DNA of 45,789 nt from Gammaproteobacteria bacterium (GCA_018823025.1 JAHJJI010000070.1:1-45789); one strand, 5' to 3'. Positions 1-8,399 are shown, numbered from the stretch's first letter. Notes: a model not told the origin generated them from the letters alone. Made by a program: numbers and translations.

Positions 1-1505
1 CCCTCGGCATGGATCGCATTCAGGAACGTATCTTCATCGTCAAGCTGGTGAACGACAAGAACGACCCTAAGCGCATCGCTGGTGCGGTTGGTTTCTCCAC
101 GCGCGACCACAAAGTCATTGTGTACAAGTTCAAGGCCTGCCTGCTGGCTGCCGGCGGTTGCGTGAACCTGTTCCGTCCCCGTTCCGTTGGCGAAGGCCAA
201 GGTCGTGCTTGGTATCCGGTCTGGAACTCTGGTTCCACCTACTCCATGGCCGCCGAAGCTGGCGCAGAACTGACCATGATGGAAAACCGTTTCGTGCCTG
301 CCCGTTTCAAAGATGGTTACGGCCCGGTCGGCGCCTGGTTCCTGCTGTTCAAGGCCCAAGCCGTCAACGCCAATGGCGAAGTCTACATGGTTCGTAACAA
401 AGAGATGCTGAACGACTACCCGCCTTATGGCCAAGCAGCCGTTCCTGCCTCCTGCCTGCGTAACCACCTGATGCTGCATGAGATGAAAGAAGGTCGCGGC
501 CCGATTTACATGGACACCGTAACCGCTCTTGCAAAACTGCGCGAGACCCTTTCCCCACGCGAAGTGAAGCATCTGGAAGCAGAAGCCTGGGAAGACTTCC
601 TTGACATGTGTATCGGCCAGTGCGGCGTCTGGGTGGGTGAGAACATCGAACCGGAGAAAAAGAACTCCGAATTGATGCCTACCGAACCCTACCTGCTCGG
701 CTCCCACTCCGGTTGCTGCGGTATCTGGGTATCCGGTCCTGAAGATGTCGGCGCACCGACCTCCGAAGATCACGCAGACGCTGGCAAGATTCCAGCTCAC
801 TTGCCAAGCGGCTGGAACTGGGGCTACCGCTCCATGACCACCGTAAAAGGTCTGTTCACCGCCGGCGACGGCGTGGGCGCATCCGGCCACAAATTCTCCT
901 CCGGCTCACACGCTGAAGGCCGTATGTGCGCCAAATCGATGGTCAAGTACTGCATCGACAACAAGGACTGGAAACCAGAACTGGATACCTCTGCCGACGA
1001 ACTAGTCGCGCAAATCTACCAGCCTGTGCGTAACTTCCTGGAGCACAAGGATTACTCAACAGCTATCGACGTGAACCCTAACTACATCACGCCGAAAATG
1101 CTTCAGTTCCGCCTGCAGAAGATCATGGACGAGTACGTTGCTGGCGTTGCCACCTACTACACGACCAACGACAAAATGCTGGCCGTTGCTGAAGAGAAGC
1201 TGGGCATGCTGAAGGAAGACGCAATGAAGATGCGTGCGAAAGACCTGCACGAACTGTTGCGTGCATGGGAAAACTACCATCGCATCCTGACGGCTGAAGC
1301 CCACATGAAACACATCCAGTTCCGCGAAGAAAGCCGCTACCCTGGCTTCTACTACCGCATGGACAAGAACTTTGTCGATGAGGAAAACTGGAAGTGCTTC
1401 GTGAACTCCATCTACGACAAGACCACCCAGAAGTGGACCGTGTTCAAGCGCGCCCACGTGGATATCGTTGACAAGTCCAAGCTGTTCAAGCCTGCCGCTC
1501 ACTAA
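1..1505 (+). CDS. aprA: Adenylylsulfate (APS) reductase alpha subunit, 5' truncated by window edge
   Basis: This is the C-terminal ~500 residues of the FAD-containing alpha subunit of dissimilatory APS reductase, which in sulfur oxidisers makes APS from sulfite and AMP in the cytoplasm, with AprB carrying the [4Fe-4S] clusters. The reading frame is open from base 3, so the ATG at 9 is internal; AprA is usually about 620-660 residues, so roughly the first fifth lies outside. Family hallmarks visible are LLAAGGCVNLFRPRS, GQGRAWYPVWNSGSTY, ENRFVPARFKDGYGPVGAW, the SHSGCCGIW segment and the late GDGVGASGHKFSSGSHAEGR FAD-domain stretch. The family is shared with sulfate reducers; the oxidative direction is inferred from the betaproteobacterial setting. 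aprB would be expected immediately upstream, outside the window. A strong terminator follows the stop codon. Confidence 0.96.
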   Translation, partial: LGMDRIQERIFIVKLVNDKNDPKRIAGAVGFSTRDHKVIVYKFKACLLAAGGCVNLFRPRSVGEGQGRAWYPVWNSGSTYSMAAEAGAELTMMENRFVPARFKDGYGPVGAWFLLFKAQAVNANGEVYMVRNKEMLNDYPPYGQAAVPASCLRNHLMLHEMKEGRGPIYMDTVTALAKLRETLSPREVKHLEAEAWEDFLDMCIGQCGVWVGENIEPEKKNSELMPTEPYLLGSHSGCCGIWVSGPEDVGAPTSEDHADAGKIPAHLPSGWNWGYRSMTTVKGLFTAGDGVGASGHKFSSGSHAEGRMCAKSMVKYCIDNKDWKPELDTSADELVAQIYQPVRNFLEHKDYSTAIDVNPNYITPKMLQFRLQKIMDEYVAGVATYYTTNDKMLAVAEEKLGMLKEDAMKMRAKDLHELLRAWENYHRILTAEAHMKHIQFREESRYPGFYYRMDKNFVDEENWKCFVNSIYDKTTQKWTVFKRAHVDIVDKSKLFKPAAH

Positions 1506-1533
1506 GGTAGTTACGAATAGTTGTAGCAAACTA

Positions 1534-1563
1534 AAACCGGGCGCCTAGCGGCGCCCGGTTTTT
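1534..1563 (+). terminator. Rho-independent terminator after aprA
   Basis: A perfect 12-bp GC-rich stem (AAACCGGGCGCC at 1534-1545 pairing with 1550-1561) closes on a TAGC tetraloop and runs into a T tract of five. It lies about 30 bases after the aprA stop and should separate apr transcription from the downstream YkgJ-MoxR-VWA unit. Confidence 0.93.
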
Positions 1564-1626
1564 CATTCTGTAAGACCGTTAAAACCGTTTTGGTATCATG
1601 GACGGCAAGATAATTAGTTTCATGCA

Positions 1627-1665
1627 ACTCTGCGCACATGGCAGAGTCTAATTTTTAGTTTTTTT
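1627..1665 (+). terminator. Second terminator-like hairpin in the leader of the YkgJ gene
   Basis: ACTCTGC (1627-1633) pairs with GCAGAGT (1641-1647) across a 7-base loop and is followed by a T-rich tract including a run of seven T ending at 1665. It sits directly upstream of the next gene's ribosome site. It could be a backup terminator for read-through from apr, the 3' end of a small RNA, or a leader attenuator. A -10-like GATAAT occurs at 1609-1614, but no convincing -35 is visible. Confidence 0.5.
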
Positions 1666-1687
1666 GCAGAGCACCAATGAGGTAAGA

Positions 1688-2599
1688 ATGATGGAAAATA
1701 TTATCAATGAATCCCCCTTTGTCCCCAGCCCGGTTATACCAACCTCATACGATGGCTCGAAGGTGATCCAGTTTCGTTGCCATAAGGAAATCGCCTGCTT
1801 CAACGCCTGCTGCAAGAATATCGACATCACCCTCACCCCCTACGACATCCTGCGCCTGAAGCGCCGACTGGGTCTGACTTCTGGCGAATTCCTGCTGGGC
1901 TTCACCGAACCCTACGAAATGGACAAGGACAGCATCGCCGGCGTCAAATTCAAGCCCGTAGATGGTGGAACAGCATGCCAGTTCATGACTGACGAGGGAT
2001 GCAGCGTCTATGAAGACCGCCCCACTGCCTGCCGCTACTACCCCGTAGCGCTAGTCTCGATGCGTAAGCAGAACGAGAGCACCGACACACATTCCTATGC
2101 CTTGGTTGAAGAAGCCCACTGCTTTGGACACAAAGAAGATCGTTCCCTGACTATCGACGAATACCGCCACGAGCAGGGCCTGGAAGACTATGACGAACAA
2201 GGCCGCGGCTGGCGCCAACTGATCCTGAAGAAGAAATCTTCCGGCCCGACCGTCGGAGCGCCATCCAAGCGAAGCCTGCAACTATTTTTCATGGCCTGCT
2301 ACGATCTCGATCGTTTCCGCGATTTCGTCTTCAGCGATTCATTCAACGAAGTGTATGACTTGTCTGACGACCTTAAAAAAACGCTTGCCGAGGACGAAAT
2401 TGAACTCATGCAATTCGGCTTCCGTTTTCTCCGCCAAGTCATGTTCAGCGAAGAAAGCATAGCCGTGAAAGCAGACGCCTTTGACAAACGCCTGGCAAAA
2501 AAACAGGAACGTGAGGCAGCAGGCCTTATATCCAGCGAACCGGCACCAGAACTTACTCCAGACTCACCTTACGACCACCCTGAGTGCGGTTGCGACTGA
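1688..2599 (+). CDS. YkgJ-family cysteine-cluster protein
   Basis: A 303-residue soluble protein with the YkgJ-type metal-binding cysteine signature: CHKEIACFNACC near residues 31-43, then CQFMTDEGC and a later CRYYP. Members of this family are thought to bind zinc or an Fe-S centre, but no biochemical function is established. The C-terminal half (after about residue 180) has no recognisable domain, and the protein ends in a CGC motif. The start is taken at ATG 1688; an adjacent ATG at 1691 is equally possible and better spaced from the GAGGT at 1679-1683. It lies 9 bases before the MoxR ATPase gene, so the two are almost certainly co-transcribed, and the protein may be an accessory factor for the same target enzyme. 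Confidence 0.82.
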   Translation: MMENIINESPFVPSPVIPTSYDGSKVIQFRCHKEIACFNACCKNIDITLTPYDILRLKRRLGLTSGEFLLGFTEPYEMDKDSIAGVKFKPVDGGTACQFMTDEGCSVYEDRPTACRYYPVALVSMRKQNESTDTHSYALVEEAHCFGHKEDRSLTIDEYRHEQGLEDYDEQGRGWRQLILKKKSSGPTVGAPSKRSLQLFFMACYDLDRFRDFVFSDSFNEVYDLSDDLKKTLAEDEIELMQFGFRFLRQVMFSEESIAVKADAFDKRLAKKQEREAAGLISSEPAPELTPDSPYDHPECGCD

Positions 2600-2608
2600 G
2601 GCTATCAC

Positions 2609-3421
2609 ATGCAATCTCGCGCCCTGACCAGTGAAGAATATTTCGTCGAATCGGAGCCTTATTACGAGGCCACCGGCGACGAAATCGCCATTTTTGAGGC
2701 CGCCTATCAAAATAAGTTGCCCGTTTTGCTCAAGGGACCGACCGGGTGCGGCAAGACCCGTTTCATGGAATACATGGCATGGCGGCTGAAACGCCCCCTG
2801 ATCACGGTTTCCTGTCATGATGACCTGACTGCCTCCGATCTGGTCGGACGCTTTCTGATCAAGGGTGGAGAGACAGTATGGGTAGATGGTCCGCTCGCAC
2901 GTGCCGTGCGTGCAGGAGCAATCTGCTATCTGGATGAAATCGTGGAAGCGCGGAAGGATGCCATTGTAGTAATCCACCCTCTCGCCGATGACCGCCGCGT
3001 TCTGCCGATGGAAAAACTGGGCACCCTGTTGCAGGCCAACAATGACTTTTGCCTGGCAATTTCCTACAACCCCGGCTACCAGAGCGTACTCAAGGATCTC
3101 AAGCAAAGCACCCGGCAACGTTTTGTTGCCCTGGAATTCGATTACCCCAGTGCAGACCTGGAACGCAAGATTGTTGCCAAAGAATCCGGCGTAGACACCG
3201 CACTGGCTGAAAAACTGGTCAAATTCGCTCACATGACCCGTAATCTCAAAGGCAGTGGCCTGGATGAAGGCGCTAGTACCCGCCTTCTGGTGCATGCAGG
3301 CAAGCTCATCGCTTCCGGCGTGGAACCGATTGCCGCCTGCCGCAGCGCCATTGCCCAGGCAATTACCGACGACGCTGAAATGCTGGCGGCAGTTCGAGAA
3401 CTTTCTACTTCGCTTTTCTAG
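2609..3421 (+). CDS. MoxR-type AAA+ ATPase, CbbQ/NirQ/NorQ/GvpN family
   Basis: This 270-residue AAA+ ATPase should form a ring that, with its VWA partner, remodels or activates a metalloenzyme. Walker A is GPTGCGKT (residues 43-50), Walker B is YLDE (107-110), and the NPGYQ and STRQRF segments typical of CbbQ/NorQ follow. Length matches the family. CbbQ with CbbO reactivates inhibited RuBisCO, and NorQ with NorD is needed for nitric oxide reductase. Neither RuBisCO nor nor genes are in this window, so the client is open, and the neighbouring aprA makes a sulfur enzyme a reasonable but unproven suggestion. TGAGG at 2597-2601 serves as ribosome site. The gene is followed after 3 bases by its VWA partner. 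Confidence 0.9.
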   Translation: MQSRALTSEEYFVESEPYYEATGDEIAIFEAAYQNKLPVLLKGPTGCGKTRFMEYMAWRLKRPLITVSCHDDLTASDLVGRFLIKGGETVWVDGPLARAVRAGAICYLDEIVEARKDAIVVIHPLADDRRVLPMEKLGTLLQANNDFCLAISYNPGYQSVLKDLKQSTRQRFVALEFDYPSADLERKIVAKESGVDTALAEKLVKFAHMTRNLKGSGLDEGASTRLLVHAGKLIASGVEPIAACRSAIAQAITDDAEMLAAVRELSTSLF

Positions 3422-3424
3422 CAC

Positions 3425-5536
3425 ATGGCGGATAACCACCCGTTATTGGCCGAACAGATCAGACAGGCTCTGGAACAGTGGCTGGAGGTGGAATTTACCT
3501 TTATTCAGGTAGACGCTCTGGCCGCCTCAATTGCATCCCTACCTCGTGAAGATAAGGACTTCCTGCTTGGCTGGGTAAGGCGCATCGCCACCACCAACAT
3601 CCAGATCGCGCACCAATTCGCCCTCCGTGCCATCAGCCAGCTCGCTCACATGGACCGGCGCATGATCGAAGCCTGGGCATTGCATGCCATGGACACCTAT
3701 GACCGAGCCGGATCAAGCCTCGCTTTCAAGGTAATCAACGAGCTGGACAACTTCGCCCAACTCAGTCACGAACATGCCGCAGGCGCACTATTCGAAGAGG
3801 TTGGCGGTATTCTGCTGACCTTCGTGCGCGGCCTCTCTGGGCGCCATCTCAAGCTGGAAAAAAGCGATGCAACCTATACTGACAGCGAGACCCTGTTTCT
3901 GCCCGCCGTGGTTGCCCAGATGCAGGCGGCGGCGGATAACTTCAAGCTGTGCAAGGCCATGGTGGCACTGCTATGGGCGCAAACCCGTTTCGGCACCTTC
4001 CGCATCAACCTGACCGAAGCACTAAAACCCTACCCGGATAGCGACAAAGCGCTGAAACAGTTCCACGCCCTGGAAACCCTGCGCCTGGAGGCCTGTATCG
4101 GCCGCGAACTACCTGGCCTGTACCGGGAGATGCAACGCCTCAAAACCGCGACTGGCGCGAGTCTACCTGCTGGCTGGAAACACTATGCAGCTGATCTCGC
4201 CCGACCGGAAGCCAGCGTGGCTGACAGCCTCCGCCTTCTGGATCTGGTTTATCCCGGGGCAACACCCGATGCCGTTTGCTACCAGGGTGAGTTACGACTA
4301 AGCGCCGTGGATGCCAGTATTGCGGCACGGATAGAACGGGAAAAGATGCTGCTGCGGGTCAAACTGGCGCAGGAGCTTGAAAAGCAAACCATAGAAACCC
4401 GCCCCGACGCTCCGAGTTTCGACGTTAAGCAGATAGCCGCAGACGACCGCAGTGATTTGCCTCGCATGGAAATCACTCTGGATGATGCGCCGATTGCACC
4501 ACCTGAAGGTGTGAACCAGCTACTCACCTCGATTTTTCTCGATCTGGGCGAAATCCCTCCCGAATACCTGGTTCCAGCAGGACCAGGCGAATACGATTCC
4601 TCCTTGCTTGAGGATAAAACCCAGGACCCTGATACGGTATGGCAGGGCACCTACCATGAGGAAGGGGCAAGCCTTTACCCGGAATGGGATTTTGGCCGGC
4701 AGCACTACCGCAAGAACTGGTGCGTGCTGCGCGAGAAGGAGGTAAAACCGCTGAATGATGGATTTTTGCAGCAGACACTGGATAAACACAGCGGCCTGGT
4801 CAAACACTTGCGCCGCACCTTCGAGGCAATGCGCGACGAAAATCGGTTACTGAAGCGCGAACCGTCTGGCGATGAAGTGGATATTGATGCCTTGATCGAG
4901 GCATTGGCTGATGCCCGCGACGGTAGCGAAATGAGTGAACGTCTGTTCATGCGCATGCACCGCAGCGAGCGCAACATTGCGGTCATGTTTATGGTGGACA
5001 TGAGCGGTTCGACCAAGGGCTGGATCAATGACGCGGAACGCGAATCCCTGATCCTGCTATGCGAAACGCTGGAACTGCTGGGCGACCGCTACGCCATCTA
5101 TGGCTTTTCCGGCATCACCCGCAAACGCTGCGAAATATTCCGCGTCAAAAGCTTCGATGAGCCCTATGGAGAAATGGTGCAACGGCGCATCGCAGGCATC
5201 TCCCCGCAGGAGTACACCCGCATGGGTGTCGCAATCCGCCATCTGTCCGCCATTCTCAATGAAGTCGACGCACGCACCAAGCTCCTGATCACGCTCTCGG
5301 ATGGAAAACCGGACGACTACCATGACGGCTATCGTGGCCAATACGGCATCGAGGATACCCGCATGGCACTGATCGAAGCCAAGCGCAGCGGCATCCATCC
5401 GTTCTGCATAACAATCGATACTGAAGGGCGGGACTACCTCCCCCACATGTACGGCGCAGTGAACTACACTGTTATTGCTGACGTGAAAGAACTTCCACTT
5501 AAAGTGACTGACATTTATCGACGATTGACGCGTTAA
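3425..5536 (+). CDS. VWA-domain protein, CbbO/NorD family
   Basis: A 703-residue partner of the preceding AAA+ ATPase. The N-terminal ~450 residues are a helical CbbO/NorD-like region. The C-terminal third is a von Willebrand A domain with the MIDAS motif VDMSGST (Asp525, Ser527, Ser529), a supporting EYTRMG threonine near residue 597 and the LSDGKPDD strand near 623. This split between helical adaptor and MIDAS domain is what lets CbbO dock both the AAA+ ring and an acidic residue of the client. It is slightly shorter than typical CbbO. It starts at an ATG 3 bases after the upstream stop with no clear ribosome site, suggesting translational coupling. CbbO and NorD cannot be separated here by eye. 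Confidence 0.88.
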   Translation: MADNHPLLAEQIRQALEQWLEVEFTFIQVDALAASIASLPREDKDFLLGWVRRIATTNIQIAHQFALRAISQLAHMDRRMIEAWALHAMDTYDRAGSSLAFKVINELDNFAQLSHEHAAGALFEEVGGILLTFVRGLSGRHLKLEKSDATYTDSETLFLPAVVAQMQAAADNFKLCKAMVALLWAQTRFGTFRINLTEALKPYPDSDKALKQFHALETLRLEACIGRELPGLYREMQRLKTATGASLPAGWKHYAADLARPEASVADSLRLLDLVYPGATPDAVCYQGELRLSAVDASIAARIEREKMLLRVKLAQELEKQTIETRPDAPSFDVKQIAADDRSDLPRMEITLDDAPIAPPEGVNQLLTSIFLDLGEIPPEYLVPAGPGEYDSSLLEDKTQDPDTVWQGTYHEEGASLYPEWDFGRQHYRKNWCVLREKEVKPLNDGFLQQTLDKHSGLVKHLRRTFEAMRDENRLLKREPSGDEVDIDALIEALADARDGSEMSERLFMRMHRSERNIAVMFMVDMSGSTKGWINDAERESLILLCETLELLGDRYAIYGFSGITRKRCEIFRVKSFDEPYGEMVQRRIAGISPQEYTRMGVAIRHLSAILNEVDARTKLLITLSDGKPDDYHDGYRGQYGIEDTRMALIEAKRSGIHPFCITIDTEGRDYLPHMYGAVNYTVIADVKELPLKVTDIYRRLTR

Positions 5537-5555
5537 GCCTGTCGTATCAATTCAT

Positions 5556-5584
5556 TTGACAACGAATAAAAACTAGTGCAATAT
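5556..5584 (+). promoter_or_regulatory. Candidate sigma-70 promoter for the peroxiredoxin gene
   Basis: TTGACA (5556-5561) is a perfect -35 box. With a 17-base spacer the -10 would be CAATAT (5579-5584), a weak match. A start site near 5591 leaves a leader of about 40 bases before the ATG at 5630. The weak -10 would suit an activator such as OxyR, but no operator was identified. Confidence 0.45.
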
Positions 5585-5629
5585 TTAGACACATTCTAAA
5601 CCAAACACCCCAAATCAAGGAGACTAAGC

Positions 5630-6232
5630 ATGGCCGTTCTCGTAGGCAAAGCCGCACCAGATTTTACTGCCGCCACCGTAATGGGTAACAACAGCATTGA
5701 AGAAGGTTTCAATCTGAAGTCCCATATCAAGGGCAAGTACGCTGTAATCTTCTTTTACCCCTTGGACTTCACATTTGTATGCCCATCCGAACTGATCGCC
5801 TTTGACCATCGCCTGGACGAATTCAAGAACCGTGGCGTCGAAGTCATCGGTGTGTCCATCGACTCCCATTTCACCCACTTGGCGTGGAAAAACACTGCCA
5901 TCAACAACGGTGGCATTGGCAAAGTTGCTTACCCTCTGGTAGCCGACATCAAACACGAAATCTGCAAAGCTTATGATGTGGAAGCCGATGCTGGCGTAGC
6001 CTACCGTGGCTCTTTCCTGATCGACAAAAACGGCGTGGTCCGTCATCAGGTGGTCAATGACCTGCCACTGGGCCGCAACATCGACGAAATGCTGCGCATG
6101 ATCGATGCCCTGCAATTCACCGAAGAGCATGGCGAAGTCTGCCCAGCAGGCTGGAGCAAAGGCAAGGCCGGCATGAAAGCCGATACCAAAGGTGTTGCCG
6201 ATTACCTGGCCAAGCACGCTGGCGAGCTGTAA
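5630..6232 (+). CDS. Typical 2-Cys peroxiredoxin (AhpC/Prx1 type)
   Basis: A 200-residue cytoplasmic peroxiredoxin that reduces hydrogen peroxide and organic peroxides. The peroxidatic cysteine is Cys51 in FTFVCPSE and the resolving cysteine is Cys171 in EVCPAGW, with an intact C-terminal tail, as expected for a decameric typical 2-Cys enzyme. AAGGAG upstream gives a clear ribosome site. It is a single-gene unit: its own promoter lies at 5556 and a strong terminator at 6258. No ahpF follows, so reduction is probably by thioredoxin; a thioredoxin reductase gene lies at 16904. Confidence 0.95.
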   Translation: MAVLVGKAAPDFTAATVMGNNSIEEGFNLKSHIKGKYAVIFFYPLDFTFVCPSELIAFDHRLDEFKNRGVEVIGVSIDSHFTHLAWKNTAINNGGIGKVAYPLVADIKHEICKAYDVEADAGVAYRGSFLIDKNGVVRHQVVNDLPLGRNIDEMLRMIDALQFTEEHGEVCPAGWSKGKAGMKADTKGVADYLAKHAGEL

Positions 6233-6257
6233 TCCAGCAAGCAAACCCAAGTAAGAA

Positions 6258-6290
6258 ATAGAAAAAGGGGGCAATGCCCCCTTTTTCTAT
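6258..6290. terminator. Bidirectional terminator between convergent genes
   Basis: A perfect 15-bp stem (6258-6272 with 6276-6290) with an AAT loop has an A-rich base on one side and a T-rich base on the other. It therefore works for the peroxiredoxin on the plus strand and the lipoprotein on the minus strand, whose stop is at 6302. Confidence 0.92.
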
Positions 6291-6301
6291 TTGTACGTTC
6301 T

Positions 6302-7024
6302 TTAAATAGGAAGAAAAACCGCACTGGCCACACTCTGAATAGCACGTACGATGGTGCGGTTGGTCTTTTCTGCGATGATTCTGGCCAGAGTGTCCTGCTG
6401 CGCGATCAGCTTGCCGAATTCCCGCTCGAAGCTCATATTGCGGTTGCTTGCATCGTTTGCATTGCTGAGCAGAAACAACTCACCCCGACTGTCACGCGTG
6501 CCACTCAGCTTCCAGACAGCGATCTCGACATTACGCGCACTATTGTAAAGTTTCTGCGGATCGAGTTCGTCGAGGACATAAAGTTCAGTCTTTTCATTGT
6601 AGGAGGCCATGATCATGGTTGCCATGCCCGCAATAAAGGCCAGCACCCGGTCCCCCTGATAGTTTTCCTGGAAGGCAAGATAGAAGCACTCGGCTCCACG
6701 TTTCCCATTCAATTCCGGAAAGCGCCAGTCATGCCCTGCATCAAATGCCCGCACAATCGCACTTTCCATCGATAGCTGACCACCCTTCTTCCATTCGCGA
6801 GGGTTACGCCGATAGAGCTTTTCCATCAGCGTGCGTAGATGGCTGAAGCTTTCCTGCTGGTGAATCTCGGCCACCGTATCGATATCGGTTTTTACAAAGG
6901 AGGAGAACTTCAGGTCGGATGAAACCGGGGGCCGTTTTTTACCTTCTGTCCGGAGCGGTGCAGAAGCACAGGCAGTAAGAAAAACAACCAGGAAAGAAAG
7001 GAGCAAAGCGGTTTTTGCGTTCAT
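6302..7024 (-). CDS. Predicted lipoprotein of unknown function
   Basis: A 240-residue protein with a lipoprotein signal: a hydrophobic stretch ending in the lipobox LTAC (lipidation at Cys19), so it should be anchored in the inner or outer membrane. The mature part contains an FHAGE-free, mixed alpha/beta-looking sequence with two short hydrophobic segments, one around AFIAGMATMIMA and one at the C-terminus (IVRAIQSVASAVFLP). I recognise no family. The start at 7024 is chosen because the signal peptide begins there; the open frame extends further upstream without a plausible leader. It ends at the bidirectional terminator and is separated from the upstream receiver-domain gene by 121 bases, so the two could share a transcript. 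Confidence 0.75.
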   Translation of the reverse strand: MNAKTALLLSFLVVFLTACASAPLRTEGKKRPPVSSDLKFSSFVKTDIDTVAEIHQQESFSHLRTLMEKLYRRNPREWKKGGQLSMESAIVRAFDAGHDWRFPELNGKRGAECFYLAFQENYQGDRVLAFIAGMATMIMASYNEKTELYVLDELDPQKLYNSARNVEIAVWKLSGTRDSRGELFLLSNANDASNRNMSFEREFGKLIAQQDTLARIIAEKTNRTIVRAIQSVASAVFLPI

Positions 7025-7145
7025 CCTGTGCAAGCGCTGTTTAAGTGTTTGCACAGTATAACTGTTTGCCACTCCCGCAGAAAGTTCACTAACAGTGTGA
7101 TGACACGATACATGACCAACGTAAAGCCAGTATCTTACCGATGGG

Positions 7146-7568
7146 TCAAGCTGCCAATACGGCCCTGCCTTTTCCCAGTGCCATCTCAATGACTCGATCA
7201 AAATCACGATAAAATGGCTTATGCAGGAAAAAACAATGGCTGTTACTTATCTCGTTACAGTCGTGGCACAACCCGCACAGGGATTCACACTTGAATACTT
7301 TTTTGATCGCATCCGGTGCATGTGTAGCCAGAATCACAAGCCGAGTATCGGGTTTAACGGCCTTGATCTTGTCAACCAATGCAAACCCGATGATCAGTGG
7401 CGATAGCATATCGACAATCACCAAAGACCAATGATCAGGATTGCTCCGATAAGCCTGCAATGCCACTGAAGGCTCAGTGAAATACCTGGCACTCACGCCA
7501 TCCTGATGGGCAAGTATCTCTAAATAAAGGCATGTTGACACATCATCACTAACAATCATGAAATTCAT
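7146..7568 (-). CDS. Single-domain response-regulator-like protein with cysteine-rich insertion
   Basis: A 140-residue receiver (CheY-like) fold with no output domain. It keeps the acidic pair (Asp8, Asp9), the phosphoacceptor Asp53 in VIVDM, Thr82 and the invariant Lys117 in HKPF. Between Thr82 and Lys117, where a normal receiver has a short alpha4 helix and beta5 strand, there is an extra loop with Cys94, Cys98, Cys101, Cys104 and Cys112 (CESLCGLCHDC, then HC). That spacing resembles a zinc or Fe-S ligand set or a redox switch. The start at 7568 is supported by a GGAAGGGGGG ribosome site. No histidine kinase is adjacent. Whether the loop binds metal is inference. Confidence 0.75.
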   Translation of the reverse strand: MNFMIVSDDVSTCLYLEILAHQDGVSARYFTEPSVALQAYRSNPDHWSLVIVDMLSPLIIGFALVDKIKAVKPDTRLVILATHAPDAIKKVFKCESLCGLCHDCNEISNSHCFFLHKPFYRDFDRVIEMALGKGRAVLAA

Positions 7569-7730
7569 TCCCCCCCCTTCCACATACATCCCCATTACCT
7601 CGAATAAGTGATTCAAGTTTAATGCCAGATTTAAAAAAACCCATCGGGGGAAGAATAATTGTGTGGCGGACAATTCCTGAATAGTCGATAGGGGGAAATA
7701 CGATGATTGACTAGTGGAATCCCCTAGTTG

Positions 7731-7758
7731 AAAAAATCAGCTGAAACTCAGCTGATTT
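7731..7758 (-). terminator. Rho-independent terminator for the hibernation-factor gene
   Basis: A perfect 11-bp stem (AAATCAGCTGA, 7734-7744, with 7748-7758; loop AAC) is followed on the minus strand by six T residues. It lies 75 bases after the stop of the gene at 7833. The rest of the 264-base gap (7569-7832) shows no gene and presumably holds the promoter of the receiver-domain gene. Confidence 0.85.
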
Positions 7759-7832
7759 ATCGTGATGATATCGATAGCATCCGTGAGCCTCACGAAGCAC
7801 TCCTTAAGCCTTTCCGACTAAACGACTGTACC

Positions 7833-8381
7833 TCATTCCGGATAATGGTGCTTGCCGACGCTCACACGCTTCGCCTGCAATCCCTCGGCAGCAGCTTCCT
7901 CCAGAAACTGCACTTCGTTACCGACTTCGAGCCTGTCAAAATCCGGATGACTTACGTTATCCCGGCTGAAATAAAGCTCATCACCATCCGGTGTGTCGAT
8001 AAAACCAAAACCCTCATCCGGAAATAGCCTGGCAATATGTCCATGCCGCGGTGATTCATGAATCTTAGTATCACCACGTTGGCGCCGCCCGTAATCCTCC
8101 AACTGACGCCTTGCCGCATCAAACGTATCTCGCAACGCCACATAAAGGTCTTCATGCAGGTCGCGATTGACCACCAACTCTGCGCCAGGGACAGTCATAT
8201 CCAGGCGCACATTAAAAAGCTTGCCTTGGTGTTTATGTTTTCCCGCAAATTCGAGCGTAATTTTGCAACCAACAATGCGGGAATTGAATAATTCCAGTTT
8301 TTCCACCTTCTCCCTGATATGTGCCTCCACCGCATCGGAATGGGGCATGTCGCGCATGACTATTTGGAGTGGGCGTTGCAT
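7833..8381 (-). CDS. HPF/RaiA ribosome-hibernation domain fused to a cold-shock domain
   Basis: A 182-residue two-domain protein. Residues 1-105 match the HPF/RaiA (S30EA) fold, which binds the 30S decoding region and silences ribosomes in stress. Residues about 112-178 are a cold-shock OB fold with a GHIARLF start and the RNA-binding GFGFI motif (124-128). The cold-shock part replaces the long-HPF dimerisation tail. The start at 8381 is preferred over the ATG at 8387 because it gives a 7-base spacing to the perfect AAGGAGG (8389-8395). It begins 18 bases after the CBS gene stop, so they form one operon, closed by the terminator at 7731. The role as hibernation factor with RNA-chaperone activity is inferred from the domains. 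Confidence 0.9.
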   Translation of the reverse strand: MQRPLQIVMRDMPHSDAVEAHIREKVEKLELFNSRIVGCKITLEFAGKHKHQGKLFNVRLDMTVPGAELVVNRDLHEDLYVALRDTFDAARRQLEDYGRRQRGDTKIHESPRHGHIARLFPDEGFGFIDTPDGDELYFSRDNVSHPDFDRLEVGNEVQFLEEAAAEGLQAKRVSVGKHHYPE

Positions 8382-8399
8382 GGTCATACCTCCTTAAAA

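Noticed and set aside
2564-3439. A 291-residue open frame on the minus strand
   Set aside because: It lies opposite the MoxR ATPase and the end of the YkgJ gene, which have clear motifs; the sequence is compositionally odd and has no domain.
7728-8027. A 99-residue open frame on the plus strand
   Set aside because: Most of it is antisense to the HPF/cold-shock gene, and its start lies in the terminator hairpin.
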